From assembly GCF_900112025.1 (NCBI RefSeq), contig NZ_FOKL01000001.1:797084-861083 (forward strand): a DNA stretch of 64,000 nt, in the 5' to 3' direction. Positions 43,158 through 51,068 of this stretch are shown piece after piece. The notes below the pieces were generated by a model. The model did no database searches and was not told the origin of the DNA. It saw nothing but the letters and a program-made list of their open reading frames with translations. Position 1 is the stretch's first letter. Each line of letters begins with the position of its first letter. The stretch comes from Janthinobacterium sp. 344 (GTDB taxonomy: Bacteria > Pseudomonadota > Gammaproteobacteria > Burkholderiales > Burkholderiaceae_D). Made by a program: the position numbers and the translations under genes.

Positions 43158-44950
43158 AGCAACTCCTTTCCTGTCTTCTGCGACAAGACGATCAGGCGGG
43201 TAAACGAGCCCAGGTGTACATACAGCCCGAGAAAGCGTTCGATCACCTGGGCAAAAGCGTGCAAGCCGCTGCCGACAAAGGCTTCCTCATCGACGGACAG
43301 CAGGACGTCGATGCCGAAGACGAGGCTGCCGCCCGCCTCGTCGTGCAGCCAGGTACTGGCGGCGCGCTGGCGCAGTCCCGTCAAGCCCGCGATCTGGCGC
43401 GCGGCGCTGGCCGAACCGGGCAAGTTGTACAACTCGAGTATTTGTTTGAGGAGCGGCAAGCCCTGTTCACTGAGCGACTGATGGTTCAGCGACAATTGCG
43501 CGATCAGCCGCCAGTGCGACGACGCACCCGCAGGGAAGCGGCACTGCGCGCTGGGCTTGCGCAGCAGGCGCACCGGCAAGGCGCTGGCCACGCCGTCATG
43601 GTGCAAATCGCCCGCGGCGTTGCCGAACACCAGGCGGCTCGGCAAATCGCGGTTGCTGCAGGTCAGCATGATGGACACCGTTTGCGTGGCGTCGTGCAGC
43701 GGCTGCATGGCGCCGTCGACAAAGGCGATGCGCATGTCGTAACCGGGATTGCTCAACGCCATGTCCTCGTCGCGCCGCGTTACCCAGTAGCGCCCCTGGC
43801 GGCCACCCGCCTCGCCGTGGCGCATCGAATAAAATGGGTGGAACGCGTCCAGCGTGCCGCCCTGCGCCGTTTCACCGAGCACCTGCACACTGTCGACGCT
43901 GTGGATATCGTAGCAATGCGCCTGCCTGACCGATGGCAGCAACACATGCTCGGCGCTCGCGTGCGTCAGGCGGATGGGGTTGGCCGCCTGGCGGAACAGG
44001 TTGACGACGGGCGTGCATCCCGTTAGCAGATGCCTGGCGGACAGAGGCCGCAGGATGCGCGCGATATCCGCATCGGCCTGCACGTCGGCCAGCAGCAGGT
44101 GCACCGTGCAGCGCCGGCATGCCGGAGGCAACAGCGGGCGCAGCGCGGCCAGATCCAGGTCGACGAAATTGAATTTATCCGGGAAGGCAAACCATTCGCC
44201 CAGCAGGCGGTAGGCGGGATGCGAGGCGGCCATGGCCGGCATCAAGGCATCCTCGGCGGCAAAGCCGGCCGGATGAAAGGGTGGCGCCTCCAGGGCCTGC
44301 CAGGCGCCGTCGGCTTCCACATAGGCACAACGCGCACGCAGGAACAGGCTGTCGCGCAAGGCGGCGCAAAAGGAAGACTCGCCATTGAGGAACAGGCGCA
44401 GCGCCGGCAGCGGCAGCGTCTCCAGCGTGGACGTAGCGCCCGTCGCTTCGAGCGTGATGCTGATCGCCGCCCCCACGTCCGGCGGCAGGCGCACTGCGGG
44501 CGGCGCCGCCACGATGGACTGGAAGCGCACCTCGGACAGGCGCAGCGGTGCCACGGCAACGTCATACGCGGTGGTGAACTTGCAGGCGACGCCCTGATGC
44601 TCCGCTGCATGCATGACCGTGCCGCGCGGAATGGTGGCCAGCTCGGTCACCGTGGCAAGGTCGTTATCGATGCGGGCAATGGCGCAGGCAGGAAACGGGC
44701 GCAAATAATGGGGAAAATTAACTTCCAGCAACGTTTCGCTGAAGGTGCCAAAGCCATCGGCCAGCCGCTTGGCCGTGCGCGCGTTGAACATGGCAAACGC
44801 CTGCAGCATGCGCGCCAGGTGCGGGTCGCCCATTTCGCCACCCAGGATGCCCAGCGCGCCGGCGATGGCCGGATAGCGGCGGGAAAACGCCTGATTATGC
44901 GCATGCAAGGTGCCCAGTTCGCGCTCGTAATATTGCAGCAACTCGTCCAT
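43118..44950 (-). CDS. tssF: Type VI secretion baseplate subunit TssF
   Basis: 610 residues. The ATG at 44950 (GGGAG six bases upstream) begins the conserved DELLQYYERELGTLHAHNQ start of the family; upstream in-frame starts at 44962 and 45061 fit less well. It contains ALGILGGEMGDPHLARMLQA, PHYLRPFPACAI and, near the C-terminus, FAQVIERFLGLYVHLGSFTR. It is first of the minus-strand T6SS run tssF-tssG-vgrG-tle3-tla3-tla3-PAAR. It is divergent from the Ser/Thr kinase gene. Confidence 0.92.
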   Translation of the reverse strand: MDELLQYYERELGTLHAHNQAFSRRYPAIAGALGILGGEMGDPHLARMLQAFAMFNARTAKRLADGFGTFSETLLEVNFPHYLRPFPACAIARIDNDLATVTELATIPRGTVMHAAEHQGVACKFTTAYDVAVAPLRLSEVRFQSIVAAPPAVRLPPDVGAAISITLEATGATSTLETLPLPALRLFLNGESSFCAALRDSLFLRARCAYVEADGAWQALEAPPFHPAGFAAEDALMPAMAASHPAYRLLGEWFAFPDKFNFVDLDLAALRPLLPPACRRCTVHLLLADVQADADIARILRPLSARHLLTGCTPVVNLFRQAANPIRLTHASAEHVLLPSVRQAHCYDIHSVDSVQVLGETAQGGTLDAFHPFYSMRHGEAGGRQGRYWVTRRDEDMALSNPGYDMRIAFVDGAMQPLHDATQTVSIMLTCSNRDLPSRLVFGNAAGDLHHDGVASALPVRLLRKPSAQCRFPAGASSHWRLIAQLSLNHQSLSEQGLPLLKQILELYNLPGSASAARQIAGLTGLRQRAASTWLHDEAGGSLVFGIDVLLSVDEEAFVGSGLHAFAQVIERFLGLYVHLGSFTRLIVLSQKTGKELLCCLPRNGSQTLV

Positions 44951-45116
44951 GTCCGCTCCCATCACCCGATCCGCACATGCCGATGCAGCCCCATCTGCAT
45001 TATTGAGGAAGCGGGAAAAGGAAAATTGAGTTTGAACAAGATTGCGCGCATGCGTCAACAAGGCATGTCATGCCAGCGCTGGCACCTCACTTTTGTTCAC
45101 TCCTTGCCAATATTAA

Positions 45117-45145
45117 TTGACTTATTCCAAACAATCGTTTTAAAT
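45117..45145 (+). promoter_or_regulatory. Putative sigma-70 promoter of the kinase operon
   Basis: TTGACT (45117-45122) and TTAAAT (45140-45145) are separated by 17 bp in an AT-rich stretch, about 100 bp before the kinase ATG. Confidence 0.5.
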
Positions 45146-45244
45146 CAGGAAGTTACTCAAAATCAATCATCTTGGGCTTTCAAACATCGCATTGACCCTC
45201 TCGATGCTGGACGTCCATGCTGATGCACTCTCAAGCCAAGGTAT

Positions 45245-47485
45245 ATGGAACTGCTCGACTCCCTGCGTCAGCCCTCGTTGCAAGACGGCACTATCAGTGG
45301 TCACTATGAAGTGCGCCGCTTGCTGGGCGAAGGCGGTTTCGGCCATGTATTCGAGGCCTGGGATGCCAAGCTGTGCCGTAGCGTGGCGCTGAAGCGGCTG
45401 AAACCGCAAGCGGACGTGCTGCATCCCGAAAAACTCATCAATGAAGCGCGCCTGGCCGCCTCGCTCAAGCATGCCGCCTTCGTGCGCATCTTTGCCATCG
45501 AGGGCCAGGGCACGAGCCAGTCCATCATCATGGAACTGGTCGAAGGCCAGACCCTGGGGCAATTCATGCACAGCGGCAAGGCTGACGTGCAGGCCGCGCT
45601 CGACATCGCCTACCAGATCGCCGACGCCATGGACGAGGCGCACGCCATGGACCTCGTCCATGGCGATTTGAAACCGTCGAACCTGATGCTGGAGGCGGAT
45701 GGCAAGGTGCGCATCCTCGACTTCGGCCTGGCGCGCCACATCGACCCGCAAGCGACGCAAACGACCACCCTGTGCGACTTGCAGGGCACCATCGCCTACA
45801 TGGCGCCCGAGCGCCTGATGGGCCGCCTGCCCGACACGCGCGGCGACGTGTATGCCTTGGGCGCCATGCTGTACGAAATGCTGGCCGGCCAGCGCCACTT
45901 CGCCCACCTGAACGGCCTGGCCCTGGCCGCCGCCCATATGCAGGCGACGGAGCCGTGGCCCGACCTGCCGGACTCCGTCCCGCCCGCCATCAACGCCCTC
46001 GTGCGCGCGATGACGGCGCACGACCCGGCCGAACGGCCACGCACCATGCGCGACGTGCGCGAGGCGATTGGCGCGCAGCGCGGCGAGCCGCTCCCCCTGG
46101 CCACGCCCCTTGCCGACGAGACACCCGCGCAGGAAGAACCGCCCGCCAGCGTCTCCATCCGCCTGCCCCTGCCCCGCAAGCGCACGCTGAAATGGGGCGC
46201 GGGCGTGGCCCTGCTGGCCGTCCTGGCGGGATGGCAGCTGCCCAATATCATTCCTGCCGTCAAATCGTTCGTCACGGGTGAAAAGGCTCCCGCGCCGTAT
46301 TCGGAAATGGCCAGCATGGCGGCGGGGATGGAGGCGTTGCGGGTGTTTGATCGCGACTCCAGTCAGGAACAAGCAATCGCCCACTTCAGCACAGTACTTA
46401 AACACAATCCTGCCAACGCCGCCGCCTCGGCGGGCCTGTCGCTGGCCTCTAGCCTGCGTTACATCGGCAATGGCCGCGATGATACTTGGCTGCAGCGGGC
46501 GGACGCTGGCGCACAACAGGCGCTTGCCCTGGACAATCAATTGGCATTGGCCCACGTGGCCCATGCCTGGGTGCTTGAATTTCAAGGCAAGCGGGACGAT
46601 GCGCTGGAAGCATCTGCCAAGGCCCTGAACCTGGATCCGCAGAACTTATTGGGACTCGTCGGCAAGGCACGCCAGTTGATTCATCTTAAAAAATTTGACC
46701 CGGCCAAAACAGTACTCGACGATGCGGCCGCTCTGTACCCCAAAGAGCGGTTGTTCCCGTCGCTGCAGGGAACAATGTTATTTAGGCAAGCAAAATACGC
46801 GGGGGCGGAACAGGCGTTTCGCAAAAGCATAGCGCTTGATCCGCGCTCAACCAATGGCTACGCCTATCTGAGTGCAGTCCTCTTGCGCCAAGACCGGAAT
46901 GACGAAGCCTTGCGCGTCTTACAGCAAGGCTTGCAATTCCAGCCGCACTGGGAACTGTATAACAATCTGGGCGCATCGCTGTTCGCCAAGGCCGACTATC
47001 TGGGCGCCGTGCAGGCCTTTGAAAAGGCCGTGTCCTCCAGCAAAGGTAATCCTGGCGCCTATCTCTTATGGGCGAATCTTGCCGATGCTCAACGTTGGAT
47101 ACCTGCACAGGCCGAAGCCTCGCAACGCTCTTACCAACGCGCTACCGAATTGCTTGCCCCAATCCTGGCGCGCATTCCTGACGATGCCACGGTCAACTCT
47201 CGTATGGCCTTGTATTCAGCCTATATAGGCGCAAAGAAAGAAGCCGTGGAGAAGGTCGGCAAAGCCCTCGCCAACTCAGCAAGCCAGCCCGACATTCAAT
47301 TCCGGGCAGCCTTGACCCATGAGCTGATCGGCAACCGTGATGCAGCCATGATGGCGCTACTGGAGGCCGCCAAGCTCGGCTACCCAATCAATCTGATCGA
47401 AACAGCACCCGATCTGTTGAACCTAAGGCGAGATGCTCGCTACCAGCAGTTTATTATCAACTTAAAAAGAGATCGTAAAACATGA
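45245..47485 (+). CDS. Membrane Ser/Thr protein kinase with C-terminal TPR repeats
   Basis: 746 residues. The kinase domain (about 20-280) has glycine loop GEGGFG (28-33), Lys50 in VALKRL, catalytic HGDLKPSN (139-146), DFG (159-161) and APE (187-189). The catalytic motif has Gly instead of Arg before Asp, so it is a non-RD kinase. One membrane helix lies at about 316-334. Tetratricopeptide-like repeats from about 355 to the end would then be outside the cytoplasm. GC content falls in the TPR half. The stop overlaps the next start (ATGA), so the 189-residue protein is co-translated. Its position before the peptide cassette suggests a sensing or control role (inference). Confidence 0.92.
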   Translation: MELLDSLRQPSLQDGTISGHYEVRRLLGEGGFGHVFEAWDAKLCRSVALKRLKPQADVLHPEKLINEARLAASLKHAAFVRIFAIEGQGTSQSIIMELVEGQTLGQFMHSGKADVQAALDIAYQIADAMDEAHAMDLVHGDLKPSNLMLEADGKVRILDFGLARHIDPQATQTTTLCDLQGTIAYMAPERLMGRLPDTRGDVYALGAMLYEMLAGQRHFAHLNGLALAAAHMQATEPWPDLPDSVPPAINALVRAMTAHDPAERPRTMRDVREAIGAQRGEPLPLATPLADETPAQEEPPASVSIRLPLPRKRTLKWGAGVALLAVLAGWQLPNIIPAVKSFVTGEKAPAPYSEMASMAAGMEALRVFDRDSSQEQAIAHFSTVLKHNPANAAASAGLSLASSLRYIGNGRDDTWLQRADAGAQQALALDNQLALAHVAHAWVLEFQGKRDDALEASAKALNLDPQNLLGLVGKARQLIHLKKFDPAKTVLDDAAALYPKERLFPSLQGTMLFRQAKYAGAEQAFRKSIALDPRSTNGYAYLSAVLLRQDRNDEALRVLQQGLQFQPHWELYNNLGASLFAKADYLGAVQAFEKAVSSSKGNPGAYLLWANLADAQRWIPAQAEASQRSYQRATELLAPILARIPDDATVNSRMALYSAYIGAKKEAVEKVGKALANSASQPDIQFRAALTHELIGNRDAAMMALLEAAKLGYPINLIETAPDLLNLRRDARYQQFIINLKRDRKT

Positions 47486-48051
47486 CGCCTGTCAGCCCCT
47501 GGATGAAATTATCCGTACACTTTGATGTAGATCAGATCACAAACCAGCTCGACTATAACTTTACCTCATGCGACGGCACGGCGGATCCGCGCCATGGCCC
47601 GTACATGGGTGGCGTGCACTTCCAGCAAGGTCAACATGTGTACCTGGACGTCACTTGCTGCGGCTCCGAGAAAAGCGGCTTCACCTCGTTCCAGATCGTC
47701 GATTGCTGCATCATCAGCGTGCCGCAACTGACGCAAATCGGCCCGAAAGTACCGACCGTATACTCCCCTCCCTCACCATTCCTGCAAGCCGTGGGGGCCA
47801 CCTACAGCTTGCCACTGGACTTCGAGGCCAAGGTATTGCTGGGAGAACAGGGAGACCCTGCCCAGCCGCCACTGCGCCGCATCCTCCAGGCGTGGAAACA
47901 TAACCTCGACGTAGGCTATGCAACGGGACGCTGGGAATTATCTTTCGTCATGACAGTGCGAATTATGCGCGGCGAAGGCGTGCAGCCCGAATTGCGCGTC
48001 TTTTCCTTCGACCCGGAAAGTTCGGTTGGCGGAACCTATGACTGGAACTAA
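47482..48051 (+). CDS. Protein of unknown function ending in a peptide-like tail (PESSVGG..DWN)
   Basis: 189 residues, no signal peptide, four close cysteines (TSCDGT, VTCCGS, VDCCII). Translation is coupled to the kinase by an ATGA overlap. The last 12 residues, PESSVGGTYDWN, match the mature part of the small peptides encoded just downstream (PEASVGGNSDWN in the first one). At DNA level, CCGGAAAG(T/C)TCGGTTGGCGGA is shared with the last peptide gene at 20 of 21 bases. Unlike the peptides it has no double-glycine leader. It may be a partner, immunity or substrate-mimic protein; the function is unknown. Confidence 0.85.
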   Translation: MTPVSPWMKLSVHFDVDQITNQLDYNFTSCDGTADPRHGPYMGGVHFQQGQHVYLDVTCCGSEKSGFTSFQIVDCCIISVPQLTQIGPKVPTVYSPPSPFLQAVGATYSLPLDFEAKVLLGEQGDPAQPPLRRILQAWKHNLDVGYATGRWELSFVMTVRIMRGEGVQPELRVFSFDPESSVGGTYDWN

Positions 48052-48136
48052 TCCTGCCATGTATGGTGACCTCGCCAGCGACGTGCGCCATGCTCCTGAG
48101 CTTCAGGAATTAACTTTCAACATTAAGGTGAATAAC

Positions 48137-48226
48137 ATGCAAGAATTGAACTTTGAAGAAATTGAGATAGTATCCGGTGGCAATATGCCTGAAGCCTCGG
48201 TGGGTGGCAACTCCGACTGGAACTAA
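48137..48226 (+). CDS. Double-glycine leader peptide 1
   Basis: 29 residues: leader MQELNFEEIEIVSGG, then NMPEASVGGNSDWN. Hydrophobic residues at -15, -12, -7 and -4 from the GG fit the consensus recognised by C39 peptidase-exporters. Ribosome site AAGGTG. An in-frame longer reading from 48026 overlaps the preceding gene and is rejected, because the ATG at 48137 starts exactly where all seven paralogues start. Confidence 0.85.
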   Translation: MQELNFEEIEIVSGGNMPEASVGGNSDWN

Positions 48227-48363
48227 ACGAGCGAGCCAGATTACATCTTAAAAGTAGGGAAAAAGAAAGACTGAGATCTTTCTGCCTCCTCTTGCCATCG
48301 AAAGAAAACCATCTTGTGATAAATTTAATTTCGCAATCCACCTAAAAAAATGGAGTAACCGAC

Positions 48364-48453
48364 ATGCAAGAATTAAACTTTGAAGAAATCGAAGTAGTCT
48401 CCGGCGGGAACATGCCAGAATCTTCAGTTGGCGGTTCGTCGGACTGGGGTTGA
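48364..48453 (+). CDS. Double-glycine leader peptide 2
   Basis: 29 residues: leader MQELNFEEIEVVSGG, then NMPESSVGGSSDWG. Ribosome site GGAG. The 3' end and downstream bases (TTGATATTATC) are shared with peptide 5, showing duplication. The 137 bp between peptides 1 and 2 are AT-rich, with a small AGAAAGA/TCTTTCT hairpin and no other gene. Confidence 0.85.
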   Translation: MQELNFEEIEVVSGGNMPESSVGGSSDWG

Positions 48454-48528
48454 TATTATCCAGCATGCGCGCGACTTGCCATACGCATCATTCCATATGA
48501 AAAGCAACTTCATCATTAAGGAAACAAC

Positions 48529-48615
48529 ATGCAAGAATTAAACACACACGAAATCGAAGTAGTATCCGGTGGAAACATGCCTGAAAGCTCCGTCGGCGGC
48601 GATACAGGCGGCTAA
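48529..48615 (+). CDS. Double-glycine leader peptide 3
   Basis: 28 residues: leader MQELNTHEIEVVSGG, then NMPESSVGGDTGG, lacking the Trp found in most siblings. Ribosome site AAGGAA. It is followed directly by the decayed transporter relic. Confidence 0.82.
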   Translation: MQELNTHEIEVVSGGNMPESSVGGDTGG

Positions 48616-48649
48616 ATTTAACTCCATTGATTGCAACTCCACAGAGTCC

Positions 48650-48893
48650 TCGTTTTACAGATCCTCTTCAGCACCACGAGCAAGGCGTAGTCGCAGGGCG
48701 TGCTGCTGCCGACCAGCCGCGTCATCGCCGGGGTGCGCGTCTAGGAGGGACAGGCCGTGCGCGCGGGCGAGGTGCTGTTCGTACTGTCGGGGGAGTGCAG
48801 CAGTGCCAATGCGGGGGCGCCCCAGCAGGTTGTTTCGACCCTGCTGAAAAGCCGGCGCGACAGCTATGACGCGCAATTGCAGCAGTCGCGCCA
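48650..48893 (+). pseudogene. Relic of a HlyD-type adaptor gene
   Basis: Closely similar to part of the intact adaptor gene (about 49920-50190): shared stretches include GGGCGTGCTGCTGCCGACCA and GAAAAGCCGGCGCGACAGCT. Compared with the intact copy it has a TAG in place of a CAA codon, a deletion of roughly 30 bp, and a second in-frame TAG in place of AAG. It lacks the start and most of the gene. It joins without a gap to a relic of the exporter gene, so one large deletion removed the middle of an adaptor-exporter pair. Confidence 0.85.
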
Positions 48894-49055
48894 GTTACCT
48901 TCCAGGTCTGCGCGCACTTGGCCGCCGTGCATGCAGAAATCGCCACCATGCCGACGGCCTTCCTACCTTGCTGGGCGATGGCGCAGCGGGTGGTGGCATT
49001 GCAACAGAGGGGAATCGTGCAGGATGTGATGCAGGAAACCCAGGCCACCGCTTAA
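48894..49055 (+). pseudogene. Relic of the C39 ABC exporter gene, 3' fragments
   Basis: Two short blocks match the intact exporter: one around 52855-52920 (CGCGCAC-TGGC/G-GCCGTGCATG region) and one from about 53110 to its stop, including GTGCAGGATGTGATGCAGGA. About 200 bp between them are missing. The stop codon and the following 60 bp up to peptide 4 match the intact exporter's own downstream sequence leading to peptide 7. No functional product is expected. Confidence 0.85.
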
Positions 49056-49133
49056 AGCTTAGCATACGGCAAGAATTGTCTTACGATGGATTAGGTTTGC
49101 AATTTCGCAAGTCTTAATTGTGAGGTGACAGCG

Positions 49134-49220
49134 ATGCAAGAATTAAACATCAACGAAATCGAGGAAGTCTCGGGCGGCTTGTTGCCGGAAGCGTCGATAG
49201 GTGGCCACACCGATACGTAA
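49134..49220 (+). CDS. Double-glycine leader peptide 4
   Basis: 28 residues: leader MQELNINEIEEVSGG, then LLPEASIGGHTDT. It belongs with peptide 7 (EEVSGG leader; both sit just after an exporter gene or its relic with a near-identical 60-bp upstream region). Ribosome site GAGGTG. The core lacks Trp. Confidence 0.82.
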   Translation: MQELNINEIEEVSGGLLPEASIGGHTDT

Positions 49221-49303
49221 ACCGTACGGGCACAGAAAGACCCGGCCATACATCCTGTTGGTGCGACTTGTTCATCTTAATCTTGAAAACTGAGGTAAAT
49301 ACC

Positions 49304-49393
49304 ATGCAAGAATTAAACGTCAACGAAATCGAAGTAGTATCCGGTGGAAATATGCCTGAAGGCTCAGTTGGCGGTTCGTTGGACTGGAGTTGA
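49304..49393 (+). CDS. Double-glycine leader peptide 5
   Basis: 29 residues: leader MQELNVNEIEVVSGG, then NMPEGSVGGSLDWS. Ribosome site GAGGT. Its 3' end and flank repeat those of peptide 2. Confidence 0.83.
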   Translation: MQELNVNEIEVVSGGNMPEGSVGGSLDWS

Positions 49394-49536
49394 TATTATC
49401 TACGGCACGGGCGCTGGGAAGCGCCTCTATTGCACCGGCGCCTGCCATAATAAATCTATGCTTTTTTAACAATTGCTTTACGATGTTGTTGTTGCAAAAA
49501 TACGTAAATTCTTATGACATCACCAAGGAGCAGAGC

Positions 49537-49623
49537 ATGCAAGAATTAAACACGAACGAAATCGACGCTGTGGCAGGTGGCCTGCTGCCGGAAAGCTCTG
49601 TTGGCGGCGATACCAACTGGTAA
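49537..49623 (+). CDS. Double-glycine leader peptide 6
   Basis: 28 residues: leader MQELNTNEIDAVAGG, then LLPESSVGGDTNW. Ribosome site AAGGAG, the strongest in the family. A longer in-frame reading from 49390 is rejected because only the ATG at 49537 has a ribosome site and the family start. The intact adaptor gene follows after 110 bp. Confidence 0.85.
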   Translation: MQELNTNEIDAVAGGLLPESSVGGDTNW

Positions 49624-49733
49624 GGCTGAGGCCCAAGCCATACCCTTGCAAATAACTGCGCTGGCGAACCACGAGCCTGTCAATACCACGGCTGTCGTCC
49701 TTACAGCCCTCATTCCCTGAAAAGTCCATCATC

Positions 49734-51041
49734 TTGCGTGACCAATCCAGCGATCCGACTGCCGCCACCAGCCCCGCCCCGCCCATCCAGCCACTGTTCC
49801 GCCAGCAAGCCATCGAGCATCTGAGCAACAAGCAATACGGCACGGTGCTGCTGGCGCGGCCCGTCAGCCATCTGTTCCTGACCTGCCTGTTCCTGGGCAT
49901 CGCGCTGGCCATCGTCGCTTTCTTCATCTTCTTCAGCACCACGCGCAAGGCGCAATCGCAGGGCGTGCTGCTGCCGACCAGCGGCGTGATTCGCGTCATG
50001 CCGGGGCAGTCTGGCGTCATTACCGAAGCGCGCGTGAAGGAAGGCCAGAGCGTGCGGGCGGGCGAGGTACTGTTCGTGCTGTCGGGCGAGCGCAGCAGCG
50101 CCAATGCCGGAGCGCCCCAGCAAGTCGTTTCGGACTTATTGAAAAGCCGGCGCGACAGCTATGACGCGGAATTGCAGCAGTCGCGCCTGCAATCGCGCCA
50201 GCGCATGGCGGCCGGCCAACGCCGCGCCAGGGACCTGGCGGCCGAGATCGCCCGCATGGACGACCAGATCGTGCTGCAGCAGCGCCGCATCACCCTGGCC
50301 GAGCAGTCCTATAAACGCTATAGCGATCTGCACGCCACCAATTACATTTCATCCGCACAATTGCAGGATAAGCAGGCCGAACTGCTGGACCAGCACCAGC
50401 GCCTGGGGGAGTTGCAGCGCATCAAGTCGGCCAACCAGCGCGACCTGGCCACCACGGAAGCGGACGTGCGCGACTTGCAGGTGCAGGCGCAGCGCGATAC
50501 GCAAGACTTGCAGCGCAACGCAACGGAGATCGAGCAGGAACTCACCGAAAACGAAGCGCGCCGCGAAATTCTCGTGCGCGCGGCGCAGGATGGCATGGTC
50601 ACGGCCATCACCACCGAACTGGGCCAGACCGTGGCGGCCAACAGCGTACTGGCCTCCGTGCTGCCGCAAGGCGCCCAGCTGGAGGCGGAAATCTATGCGC
50701 CGTCGCGCTCGGTCGGCTTCATCCAGCCGGGCATGACGGTGCTGCTGCGCTACCAGGCGTATCCGTACCAGAAATTCGGCCAGTATCCGGCGCTGGTGCG
50801 CGAAGTGGCCAGCACCTCGCTGCGGCCCGAAGAGCTGGCGGTGCCGGGCGCCGTCAGCGGCACGAATGGCGAACCCTTGTACCGCATCCGTTTGACCTTG
50901 CAGCGCCAAAGCGTGCAGGCGTATGGCGAAACGCTGCCGTTGAAGTCGGGCATGCTGGTCGACGCCAGCGTGCTGCTGGAACAGCGGCGCCTGTATGAAT
51001 GGGTGCTCGAACCGCTGTTCAGCATTTCCGGGCGCTTGTAA
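49734..51041 (+). CDS. HlyD-family periplasmic adaptor of the peptide exporter
   Basis: 435 residues from a TTG at 49734; no in-frame ATG or GTG is available before the conserved region, and the ribosome site is weak. One membrane helix (about 46-68) is followed by a lipoyl/barrel-sandwich half (GVIRVMPGQSGVITEARVKEG... and SVRAGEVLFVLSGE). A long coiled coil follows (about 130-290), then the second lipoyl half and a beta-barrel (VRAAQDGMVTAI, FIQPGMTVLLRYQAYPY). It links an inner-membrane exporter to an outer-membrane channel, which is not encoded here (TolC is the likely partner). It precedes the C39 exporter by 27 bp. Confidence 0.9.
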   Translation: MRDQSSDPTAATSPAPPIQPLFRQQAIEHLSNKQYGTVLLARPVSHLFLTCLFLGIALAIVAFFIFFSTTRKAQSQGVLLPTSGVIRVMPGQSGVITEARVKEGQSVRAGEVLFVLSGERSSANAGAPQQVVSDLLKSRRDSYDAELQQSRLQSRQRMAAGQRRARDLAAEIARMDDQIVLQQRRITLAEQSYKRYSDLHATNYISSAQLQDKQAELLDQHQRLGELQRIKSANQRDLATTEADVRDLQVQAQRDTQDLQRNATEIEQELTENEARREILVRAAQDGMVTAITTELGQTVAANSVLASVLPQGAQLEAEIYAPSRSVGFIQPGMTVLLRYQAYPYQKFGQYPALVREVASTSLRPEELAVPGAVSGTNGEPLYRIRLTLQRQSVQAYGETLPLKSGMLVDASVLLEQRRLYEWVLEPLFSISGRL

Positions 51042-51068
51042 GCCCCATATTGATCTTCCACAATACTC

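Noticed and set aside
48026-48136. Longer start for peptide 1 (66 residues)
   Set aside because: It overlaps the 189-residue gene out of frame and lacks the ribosome site that stands before the ATG at 48137.
48627-49117. Short open frames across the relic region as genes
   Set aside because: They correspond to frame-disrupted fragments of the adaptor and exporter and have no independent start signals.
49390-49536. Longer start for peptide 6 (77 residues)
   Set aside because: The hydrophobic extension is unique to this copy, begins inside the end of peptide 5 and has no ribosome site; the family start at 49537 has AAGGAG.
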